NCBI GenBank assembly: GCA_031264975.1
Contig: JAISDH010000092.1
Span: 1-5,228 of the forward strand
Reading direction: 5' to 3'
DNA length: 5,228 nt
Source of the DNA: Bacteroidales bacterium
GTDB lineage: Bacteria; Bacteroidota; Bacteroidia; Bacteroidales; WCHB1-69
The position numbers and the translations under genes are program-made. Below are positions 1-5,228 of this stretch, piece by piece. How positions within the stretch are numbered: position 1 is the first letter of the stretch; each line of letters begins with the position of its first letter. The notes beneath the pieces are model-generated. The model ran no database searches. It was not told the DNA's origin and saw only the letters and a list, made by a program, of their open reading frames with translations.

Positions 1-798
1 CTTTGCCACAATATAGGAATCTTCATCCAATTCCAACTGATTCCGGAAAACTTCCGTATTGGGATGATGTCCTATCGCGATAAAAACGCCGTCGACGTCA
101 AGTATTTTATGCTCTTTCGTCATTGTATTTTCCAAACAAATTCCTGTTACCGTTTTATTGAACTGTTGACTTTCCCCTACTATTTCCACAACAACATGAT
201 TCCAGACCGGTTCTATATTTTGTGTTTTAAAGACTTTCTTCTGAAGCTCTTTGCTGGCGCGCATTTCATTTCTCCTGTGGATGAGGTATACTTTCTTACA
301 TAAGTTTGCCAAATAGGTAGCCTCTTCCGCAGCGGTATCGCCTCCGCCGACAACGGCAACGGTTTTACCCTTAAAGAAAAACCCGTCGCAGGTGGCGCAC
401 GCCGAAAGTCCATTACCATAATATTCCTTTTCGGACGCAATGCCTAAAAATCTTGCAGAAGCTCCGGTAGCAATAATAACGGTTTCCGCTTGAACAACCG
501 TTCCATCATCCGACTTACAAATAAAAGGTCTCTTTGAAAAGTCTACTTCTACAATTTCTCCTGCTCGAACGTCCGCCTTGAAACGAAGCGCCTGTTCACG
601 TATTTCTTGCATCATCTCAGGCCCGTTTATTCCTTTGGGGTAACCCGGAAAGTTTTCCACTTCCGTAGTGATTGTTAACTGCCCCCCCTGTTGAGCCCCC
701 TCATATAAGACCGGTTTTAAGTCTGCTCTTGCAGCATAAATAGCGGCGGTATAACCCGCAGGACCGGAACCTATAATCAAGCATTTTGTATAATCCAT
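1..798 (-). CDS. trxB: Thioredoxin reductase, C-terminus cut off by the window edge
   Basis: This is a cytoplasmic FAD enzyme that passes electrons from NADPH to thioredoxin through a redox-active cysteine pair. I translated 266 codons by hand from the ATG at 798-796; the frame is still open at base 1. Residues 10-15 (GSGPAG) form the N-terminal FAD-binding loop, followed by YTAAIYAARA. The active site is CATC, Cys134 and Cys137, followed by Asp138. Residues 151-160 (GGGDTAAEEA) are the NADPH-binding loop, and HRR at 174-176 with Arg180-Ala181 is the NADPH-phosphate signature. VDGVFIAIGHHPNT (235-248) is the typical late motif. The family is usually about 310-320 residues, so roughly 50 are missing, including the last FAD contact motif. 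It lies 34 bases downstream of the DUF4290 gene on the same strand, so cotranscription is likely. The start is preceded by an A-rich stretch without a Shine-Dalgarno site, normal for this phylum. The assignment is firm. Confidence 0.96.
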   Translation of the reverse strand, partial: MDYTKCLIIGSGPAGYTAAIYAARADLKPVLYEGAQQGGQLTITTEVENFPGYPKGINGPEMMQEIREQALRFKADVRAGEIVEVDFSKRPFICKSDDGTVVQAETVIIATGASARFLGIASEKEYYGNGLSACATCDGFFFKGKTVAVVGGGDTAAEEATYLANLCKKVYLIHRRNEMRASKELQKKVFKTQNIEPVWNHVVVEIVGESQQFNKTVTGICLENTMTKEHKILDVDGVFIAIGHHPNTEVFRNQLELDEDSYIVAK

Positions 799-832
799 AT
801 TTGTTTGGTTTTACTGAAAGACGATTGTCTAA

Positions 833-1567
833 CTATGTTTTCTGTTGTTTGGTTATCTGTTTGTTTTTCCTGCTATTGTTGGATAACGTCGGCTTATTAT
901 TTGAGTTTTTATTACTACCCGTAACAGGAGCAGAAGCCGTAGTAGTAGTGGCTTTCTTCTTCTTTTTCTTTTTCTTTTTGCTGATACCGTTATTACTGTT
1001 GTTATTACTTGCCAGGTCATTTAATATTTCGCGGGTAGAAGAAAATTGAAAACTGTCTTTTAATTTAAGTTTTCCACCGGAAAGTTTTTCCAAATGTTCT
1101 ATTATCAAGGCGTCGCTTACCGAATCACGATTCCAGTTCAGGTATTGTTTTTTGAGATAATTAGCGATATTGGCGATGGTCTGTTCTTTTTCTTCCGAGT
1201 TTTCTGCCATTGATATTTCTTTGATGATTTTTTCTATCAACAAACCGTATGTCCAAATATGAATCTTATGTTTTGGATAAGGCAATGGTTTGGGACGAGT
1301 TTCTTTTTCGGGCAATGGTTTAGGAAAAGGACTGTCCACATCCAATTTAAAATCGGATATCACAAACAATTGGTCCCACAACTTATACCAATAGTCGTCC
1401 GAATCTTTACTCCCTTGTGAAAAACAAGACATTGTACGCACAATTGCCTGTGCTTGCTGATTACGCAATTCACGGTCTTTTACCCCGATTGCATACTCTA
1501 TCATTCTTTGAATATGGCGACCATATTCCCCATTAATTAGCTTATTTCTGGTTGTATTATACTCCAT
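833..1567 (-). CDS. DUF4290 family protein with a low-complexity basic tail
   Basis: This is a 244-residue protein of unknown function. The start MEYNTTRNKL, the EYGRHIQRMIEYA segment (14-26), the KLWDQLFVISDFKLDVDSPFPKPLPE block (62-87) and PYPKHKIHIWTYG (96-108) match what I recall of DUF4290, a Bacteroidota family of soluble, mostly helical proteins. There is no signal peptide or membrane segment, so it is presumably cytoplasmic. The domain appears to end near residue 185. After it come about 58 residues made almost only of Asn, Lys, Ser, Thr and Gln, including nine lysines in a row (197-205) and a Thr run (207-210). Such a tail should be disordered and strongly positive, and could bind nucleic acid or ribosomes; that is inference. 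The lysines use both AAA and AAG, so the run is not a plain poly-A slip. PKPLP occurs twice (82-86 and 92-96). A -7 box lies 63 bases upstream, and trxB follows on the same strand. Confidence 0.85.
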   Translation of the reverse strand: MEYNTTRNKLINGEYGRHIQRMIEYAIGVKDRELRNQQAQAIVRTMSCFSQGSKDSDDYWYKLWDQLFVISDFKLDVDSPFPKPLPEKETRPKPLPYPKHKIHIWTYGLLIEKIIKEISMAENSEEKEQTIANIANYLKKQYLNWNRDSVSDALIIEHLEKLSGGKLKLKDSFQFSSTREILNDLASNNNSNNGISKKKKKKKKKATTTTASAPVTGSNKNSNNKPTLSNNSRKNKQITKQQKT

Positions 1568-1581
1568 TTATATTATTTTTA

Positions 1582-1620
1582 CTTGGATTAATGATGTTTC
1601 TTCCTTGGATTCTCTGAGAA
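1582..1620. repeat. 8-bp direct repeat and 11-bp palindrome in the DUF4290 leader
   Basis: CTTGGATT occurs at 1582-1589 and again at 1604-1611, 22 bases apart (about two helical turns). The second copy runs into a short palindrome, TTCTC-T-GAGAA, at 1610-1620. Both lie between the predicted DUF4290 transcription start (around 1620-1625) and its start codon. An operator is possible, but repeats this short also arise by chance in AT-rich DNA. Confidence 0.2.
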
Positions 1621-1629
1621 ATGGGCAAA

Positions 1630-1637
1630 CAAATTTA
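1630..1637 (-). promoter_or_regulatory. Probable -7 box for the DUF4290-trxB unit
   Basis: Read on the minus strand this is TAAATTTG, a full match to the Bacteroidota -7 consensus TAnnTTTG. It is 63 bases upstream of the DUF4290 start codon. The best -33 candidate is ATTG (1663-1660 on the minus strand), with a 22-base spacer, slightly longer than the usual 19-21. Start-point mapping would be needed to confirm it. Confidence 0.5.
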
Positions 1638-1674
1638 TTCATTTCCACGCAGATACATACAATTTACATTATTA

Positions 1675-1706
1675 TGTGAATCTAAAGAAAAAAACATATA
1701 ACTTTG
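1675..1706 (+). promoter_or_regulatory. Promoter for the polyamine enzyme gene and probable operon
   Basis: TAACTTTG at 1699-1706 fully matches the Bacteroidota -7 element TAnnTTTG. TGTG at 1675-1678 is one base off the -33 TTTG, with the expected 20-base spacer. The start codon follows 25 bases after the -7 box, so the leader is short and A-rich. With the minus-strand box at 1630-1637 it makes this intergenic region divergently transcribed. Confidence 0.72.
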
Positions 1707-1731
1707 CAGCAAAATTACAAAAAAAAATAAC

Positions 1732-2931
1732 ATGGGAAGAGTTTTGATAATCGGAGCAGGCGGAGTTGGCGCCGTTGTAGCGTTCAAATGCGCATCCGTA
1801 CCGGAAGTTTTTACTGATATATTACTGGCTAGCAGGACAAAAGAAAAATGTGACAGCATTGCAAATTTTATTGGAAACAACAAAATAAAAACGGCGCAAA
1901 TAGACGCTGATAATGTTGACGACCTCGTCGGATTGATTAAACAATTCAATCCTGATATTGTTATCAATGTGGCATTGCCTTATCAGGATTTGACAATCAT
2001 GGAGGCTTGTTTGGCAACAAAAACCAATTATTTGGATACGGCAAACTATGAGCCGCGAGATGTTGCCAAGTTTGAATACAAGTGGCAATGGGCATATCAA
2101 CAACGGTTTAAGGAAGCGGGTATTTTAGCGGTATTAGGTTGTGGTTTTGACCCCGGCGTTACGGGAGTATTTACTGCCTATGCCAAGAAACATTACTTCG
2201 ATGAAATACATTATCTGGATATTGTAGACTGTAATGCAGGAAGTCATGGGAAAGCTTTTGCTACAAACTTCAATCCTGAAATAAATATCCGTGAAATTAC
2301 GCAAAACGGGAAGTACTGGGAAAATGGACAATGGGTAGAAACAAAACCCATGGAAATACATAGACCCGTTGAATATCCAAACATTGGACAACGGGAATCC
2401 TATTTACTGTATCACGAAGAATTGGAATCGCTGACTAAAAACTTTCCAACCCTCAAGCGAGCGCGTTTCTGGATGACTTTTGGAGAAAAATATATTAACG
2501 TACTCAATGTATTGCAGGAAATTGGGATGACAAGTATTAAACCTATCCTCTACGAAGGTCATGAAATCGTTCCGTTACAGTTTTTAAAAGCTATTTTACC
2601 CGAACCGGCTTCACTGGGAGAAGGATACAAAGGACAAACGTCTATCGGATGCCAGATAAAAGGCATTCAAAATGGGAAAGAACGAACTTATTATGTATGG
2701 AATAACTGCAATCACGAAGTTGTTTACAAAGAATGTCGGGCGCAAGCGGTTTCTTACACAACGGGAGTTCCTGCCATGACAGGCGCGATGATGGTGTTAA
2801 CAAACCAATGGACAGGTACCGGCGTGATGAATGTAGAAGAATTTAATCCGGAACCGTTTATGGAAAAACTAAATGAATACGGGCTGCCGTGGAATGAAGA
2901 AATAGACGAACAACTGCCCATAGAAAAATAA
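1732..2931 (+). CDS. Carboxynorspermidine/carboxyspermidine dehydrogenase (saccharopine dehydrogenase family)
   Basis: This cytoplasmic enzyme is predicted to condense aspartate semialdehyde with a diamine (putrescine or diaminopropane) and reduce the product with NADPH to carboxyspermidine or carboxynorspermidine. A separate decarboxylase (NspC type) then makes the triamine. The 399 residues are the normal family length. The N-terminus is a Rossmann fold with the glycine loop GAGGVG (8-13) and LASRT (32-36) after the second strand, where the arginine suits NADP binding. ALPYQDL (81-87) and NYLDTANYEPRD (99-110) are typical of the saccharopine-dehydrogenase fold. GCGFDPGVTGVF (136-147) and YTTGVPAMTGAMM (342-354) are the motifs I associate with this subgroup rather than with lysine-pathway saccharopine dehydrogenases. 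The ATG is supported by its distance to the promoter and by the Rossmann strand starting at residue 3. No decarboxylase gene is in the window. Which diamine it prefers cannot be read from the sequence. Confidence 0.88.
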   Translation: MGRVLIIGAGGVGAVVAFKCASVPEVFTDILLASRTKEKCDSIANFIGNNKIKTAQIDADNVDDLVGLIKQFNPDIVINVALPYQDLTIMEACLATKTNYLDTANYEPRDVAKFEYKWQWAYQQRFKEAGILAVLGCGFDPGVTGVFTAYAKKHYFDEIHYLDIVDCNAGSHGKAFATNFNPEINIREITQNGKYWENGQWVETKPMEIHRPVEYPNIGQRESYLLYHEELESLTKNFPTLKRARFWMTFGEKYINVLNVLQEIGMTSIKPILYEGHEIVPLQFLKAILPEPASLGEGYKGQTSIGCQIKGIQNGKERTYYVWNNCNHEVVYKECRAQAVSYTTGVPAMTGAMMVLTNQWTGTGVMNVEEFNPEPFMEKLNEYGLPWNEEIDEQLPIEK

Positions 2932-2939
2932 TTTTATTT

Positions 2940-3536
2940 ATGCAAAGAGTACAAATCTATCGAACAATTATAGGAATAATCCTGATTGGAGGATTCAGTT
3001 TCCACCTGAGCGCACAAAACGATGATGTAAGTGTAACCTATCATCAGGCGCCCAATGCGGTAAAAGATTCTTCATTCTTTTCGTCAAAGCGAAATGATAT
3101 TTTGCAAAAAATTGCAATAGGGGGGACTTTGGGTATACAGGTAGGAACATATACTTACATAGAACTGTCTCCGGATGTTTCCTATCATTTCAACAAATGG
3201 GTAGCTGTTGGCGTAGGCGGAACGTATATTTTTGGACACGACGGGCATAATAAGTCATCATCTCATGTATACGGAGCGAGAGTATTTGCCGAAGGTCATT
3301 TCTTCAATTATATTGGGTTGCATGTTGCGTATCAGGCATTGAATTATGATGATTTTCGCCAACAGATATCCCAACGGATATGGTCTAATAATTTGTCTAT
3401 GGGAGGCGGATATTACCAGCGTATTGATAGATTCTCTTTGTATTTTTTTCTTTTGTATAATATCAGCGATAGAAGAGACTATAATGTTTTTGGGGATTTG
3501 TTGGTCAAAGTTGGGTTTAATATCTTTCTAAAATAA
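2940..3536 (+). CDS. Secreted protein, probable small outer-membrane beta-barrel, function unknown
   Basis: I do not recognise a specific family for these 198 residues. The N-terminus is a clear signal peptide: charged start MQRVQIYR, hydrophobic core TIIGIILIGGFSFHL (9-23), then SAQ. Cleavage is likely between Ala25 and Gln26, a common pattern in this phylum. There is no lipobox cysteine. After an unstructured linker (27-55), the rest shows alternating polar and hydrophobic residues rich in Gly, Tyr and Phe, for example GTYTYIELSPDVSYHF (69-84), WVAVGVGGTYIFG (87-99), HVYGARVFAEGHFF (109-122) and YIGLHVAYQALNY (124-136), as in amphipathic beta-strands of a small barrel of about eight strands. 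The final strand ends VGFNIFLK, with Phe193 and Phe196 near the C-terminus. Only 8 bases separate it from the upstream polyamine gene and 27 from the permease gene downstream, so it is likely in their operon. The ATG at 2940 gives a complete signal peptide. Confidence 0.78.
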   Translation: MQRVQIYRTIIGIILIGGFSFHLSAQNDDVSVTYHQAPNAVKDSSFFSSKRNDILQKIAIGGTLGIQVGTYTYIELSPDVSYHFNKWVAVGVGGTYIFGHDGHNKSSSHVYGARVFAEGHFFNYIGLHVAYQALNYDDFRQQISQRIWSNNLSMGGGYYQRIDRFSLYFFLLYNISDRRDYNVFGDLLVKVGFNIFLK

Positions 3537-3563
3537 TCGTTTCACTTGTAAAATATAACAGAT

Positions 3564-4784
3564 TTGAACGTCAATTATTTCCTCTCCCGAAAACTGATAC
3601 CAAAGAACAGTAAACGAATATCAAGAACGATTGTAATGATTTCTATTATTAGCGTAGCTTTGGGCATTAGTATTTTAATAATAGCGTTTGCCGTTACCAC
3701 CGGATTTAAAAGCGAAATTCGGGAGAAGATTATTGGCTTTGGTTCGCACTTGGAGATTGAACGTTTTGACAACAACGATTCATACGAAAGCGCTCCGGTT
3801 TATACGCATCTTAATTTTTACAATCATATCAAAACCCTGGATAATGTATTGGCAATACAGCCCATTGCTATAAAAGCAGGCATTGCCAGAGGCGAGAAGG
3901 ACATCGAAGGAGTGGTCTTCAAAGGAGTAGGGAAAGCCTACAATGCTTCTTTTTTTGAGAAGCATCTCCTGAAAGGACGTTTCATTCAATTGGAGGATTC
4001 ATCCCTTTCCAACGAAATCATTATTTCCGAATTGTTGGCGAATAAATTACAATTGGATACAGGTCAAAGACTGTTGTCATATTTCGTTCAGAATCCGGTA
4101 AGACAGCGTGTATTTAAGATTACAGGCATTTATAATACAGGATTGGGAACATACGACAAGAACACAGTAATTTGCGATATAGCCCAAATTCAACGCCTCA
4201 ACACATGGGAAGAAACACAAGCGAGTGTAATAGAAGTACTCATCAAGGATTTTGATAAAATCAACATTACAAATGACCAAGTTAATGACATACTCCCCGT
4301 TGATATGCAATCCAATACAATCATAGAACGGAATCGGGATATTTTCGATTGGATAGATTTGTTCAATCAAAATGTCTATATACTTATCGTTTTGATTGTA
4401 ATTATCACTGTAGTTTCTTTAATCTCTACCCAACTAACCATTTCTCTTGAACATATTACTACCATTGGTATTTTAAAAACCTTGGGTTGTACCAATGCCG
4501 GAATCAGGAATATATTCTTATATATTTCACTGCGAATATTGGGATTAGGATTGTTTTTTGGAAACTCCATTGCACTTTTAGCCTGCTATTTGCAAAGTAA
4601 ATTTGACATTATCCGTTTGAATCCGGAGAGTTATTATGTCTCTTCTGTTCCCATAGAAGTAGTTTTCTGGCAAGTATTGCTTATCAATATCACGACTGTA
4701 GTTATTTGCATGGTGATATTGGTATTTCCTTCTTATTTCGTTGCCAAGAAGACAAAAACAATCCAAGCCCTGCACATGGATTAA
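3564..4784 (+). CDS. FtsX/LolC/LolE-type ABC transporter permease, TTG start
   Basis: This 406-residue inner-membrane protein has the layout of the lipoprotein-releasing LolC/LolE permeases and their relatives. There is one membrane helix near the N-terminus (about 22-45), a large periplasmic domain (about 46-268), then three helices (about 269-292, 315-343 and 364-392) and a short cytoplasmic end. The segment TIGILKTLGCTNAGIRNIFL (300-319) is the coupling-helix motif before the third helix, and RLNPESYYVSSVPIEVV (351-367) is the typical loop before the fourth. Members work with a LolD-like ATPase, not encoded here. LolC/E pull lipoproteins from the inner membrane toward the outer membrane, but this copy could serve another extrusion role. 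The start is TTG: an in-frame TAA at 3549-3551 rules out a longer reading, TTG is the first plausible start, and the next ATG (3636) would cut into the first helix. MNVNYFLSRKL is a typical family beginning. Confidence 0.87.
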   Translation: MNVNYFLSRKLIPKNSKRISRTIVMISIISVALGISILIIAFAVTTGFKSEIREKIIGFGSHLEIERFDNNDSYESAPVYTHLNFYNHIKTLDNVLAIQPIAIKAGIARGEKDIEGVVFKGVGKAYNASFFEKHLLKGRFIQLEDSSLSNEIIISELLANKLQLDTGQRLLSYFVQNPVRQRVFKITGIYNTGLGTYDKNTVICDIAQIQRLNTWEETQASVIEVLIKDFDKINITNDQVNDILPVDMQSNTIIERNRDIFDWIDLFNQNVYILIVLIVIITVVSLISTQLTISLEHITTIGILKTLGCTNAGIRNIFLYISLRILGLGLFFGNSIALLACYLQSKFDIIRLNPESYYVSSVPIEVVFWQVLLINITTVVICMVILVFPSYFVAKKTKTIQALHMD

Positions 4785-4819
4785 AGAAGCTAATACCTTG
4801 AAAAACACAAACCAATTTG

Positions 4820-4892
<73 letters not shown>

Positions 4893-4906
4893 ATTTTAAA
4901 GGTCTG

Positions 4907-4914
4907 CAAAGATA
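4907..4914 (-). promoter_or_regulatory. Probable -7 box for the tRNA-Thr gene
   Basis: Read on the minus strand this is TATCTTTG, a full match to TAnnTTTG. It lies 14 bases from the tRNA 5' end, giving a leader of about ten bases. No convincing -33 element is seen at the expected spacing; ACTG (4940-4937 on the minus strand) is the nearest, with a 22-base spacer. Position and match quality make it credible. Confidence 0.6.
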
Positions 4915-4950
4915 CAATTTTTCCCTATTACTTCGTCAGTTCTTTGACTA

Positions 4951-4960
4951 TTTTTTTTTT
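4951..4960. repeat. Run of ten T residues in the intergenic stretch
   Basis: Ten T in a row sit in the gap between the tRNA and the insertion-sequence gene. No stem-forming inverted repeat precedes them on the plus strand, so this is not a convincing intrinsic terminator. The rest of 4893-5118 holds promoter-like boxes and no gene that I can support. Confidence 0.5.
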
Positions 4961-5009
4961 ACAAACATAAAACCGGATTGGAGAAAAAATAGGGAAAAGA
5001 GGAAAGATA

Positions 5010-5017
5010 CAAAGGTA
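5010..5017 (-). promoter_or_regulatory. Second minus-strand -7-like box upstream of the tRNA gene
   Basis: Read on the minus strand this is TACCTTTG, matching TAnnTTTG exactly, 118 bases upstream of the tRNA 5' end. No TTTG-like -33 element is visible at the right distance, so it may be a second tRNA promoter, a relic of a former upstream gene, or chance. Confidence 0.25.
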
Positions 5018-5064
5018 TAAAGAGCAAGGACGAATGAGCGAATAGGGGGACACCAGCAAAACCC

Positions 5065-5095
5065 TGTGGAGAATAGAAAAAAATGAGTACCTTTG
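5065..5095 (+). promoter_or_regulatory. Promoter of the insertion-sequence gene
   Basis: TACCTTTG at 5088-5095 fully matches the -7 element TAnnTTTG. TGTG at 5065-5068 stands 19 bases before it as a one-mismatch -33 element, the same form seen before the polyamine gene. The start codon at 5119 follows 24 bases after the -7 box, through an A-rich leader (AATAAAAA) that probably serves as the ribosome-binding region. Confidence 0.65.
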
Positions 5096-5118
5096 TAGAC
5101 TTAAAAACAAAATAAAAA

Positions 5119-5228
5119 ATGACAAATAATAAAGCATTATTGGAACTAATGAAGTGCGTACTTCCAAGCGAAATAGTAGATTCTTTTGAGTTGGTATCAT
5201 TGAATAAATCAGGAGAAACATTAGATAT
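5119..5228 (+). CDS. Probable ISAon1-family transposase N-terminal protein, cut by the right edge
   Basis: Thirty-six complete codons are visible from the ATG. The residues MTNNKALLELMKCVLPSEIV (1-20), then DSFELVSLNKSGETLD (21-36), resemble the opening of the ISAon1-type transposase N-terminal ORF found widely in Bacteroidota, which I remember as starting with a short helix, then LLPxxIxDYFE-like residues and a strand-forming charged stretch. In those elements this short ORF is usually followed by a second ORF that carries the catalytic domain; that would lie to the right of the window. No catalytic residues can be seen here. The start is fixed by the promoter 24 bases upstream and an A-rich leader. 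The alternative is an unrelated small protein; with only 36 residues the family call is by resemblance. Confidence 0.62.
   Translation, partial: MTNNKALLELMKCVLPSEIVDSFELVSLNKSGETLD

Larger units (their letters stand above)
5045..5228 (+). mobile_element. Left part of a probable ISAon1-like insertion sequence
   Basis: The element is inferred from the transposase-like N-terminus starting at 5119 and its close, self-contained promoter. Its left tip is a guess. The G run opening GGGGGACACC at 5045-5054 is the best candidate because IS ends of the ISL3/ISAon1 type often begin with G-rich bases and because the promoter would then lie inside the element. The right end and target-site duplication are outside the window, so the boundary cannot be verified. 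Confidence 0.35.

Noticed and set aside
64..440. Open frames opposite to and overlapping the trxB region
   Set aside because: They are shadows of trxB, whose reading frame carries all the family motifs.
786..1049. Plus-strand 87-residue frame rich in Phe and Leu that looks like a membrane protein
   Set aside because: It is the complement of the lysine- and asparagine-rich DUF4290 tail; poly-Lys codons read backwards give poly-Phe/Leu.
1281..1325. 15-base direct repeat GGCAATGGTTTRGGA, 30 bases apart, as a possible mobile or regulatory repeat
   Set aside because: It encodes the two PKPLP motifs inside the conserved Pro-rich part of DUF4290, so coding constraint explains it.
4928..5221. Minus-strand 97-residue hydrophobic frame
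   Set aside because: It spans the intergenic region and the antisense of the insertion-sequence gene, shows no family resemblance, and crosses promoter elements of both strands.

Overview
The window looks like a chromosomal segment from a member of the Bacteroidota, most likely order Bacteroidales. Four things point there: a DUF4290 protein (a family I know only from this phylum), AT-rich genes preceded by A-rich stretches instead of Shine-Dalgarno sites, several exact copies of the Bacteroidota -7 promoter element TAnnTTTG, and a tRNA gene without an encoded CCA end. Genus cannot be fixed from this sequence.

Left part (1-1567, minus strand): a DUF4290 gene followed 34 bases later by trxB, the thioredoxin reductase gene, which runs off the left edge and lacks its C-terminus. 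They read as one transcription unit. The 164-base gap 1568-1731 holds divergent promoters, one for this pair and one for the rightward genes.

Middle (1732-4784, plus strand): three tightly spaced genes, probably one operon. The first is a saccharopine-dehydrogenase-fold enzyme of the carboxynorspermidine/carboxyspermidine dehydrogenase type (polyamine synthesis). The second is a secreted protein of about 200 residues, probably an outer-membrane beta-barrel, of unknown function. The third is a four-helix FtsX/LolC/LolE-type ABC transporter permease that starts with TTG. The last two both concern the cell envelope; no functional link to the polyamine enzyme is evident.

Right part (4785-5228): a tRNA-Thr(CGU) gene on the minus strand, convergent with the permease gene and with its own -7 box. 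After a 226-base intergenic stretch comes the first 36 codons of a gene resembling the N-terminal ORF of ISAon1-type insertion sequences, behind a well-formed promoter. The insertion sequence would continue past the right edge.

Most of the window is ordinary core genome. I found no defence system, CRISPR array or other clearly novel system. The points most worth a second look are the poly-lysine/asparagine tail of the DUF4290 protein, the makeup of the three-gene operon, the TTG start, a mismatch in the tRNA anticodon stem, and the insertion-sequence boundary beside the tRNA gene.
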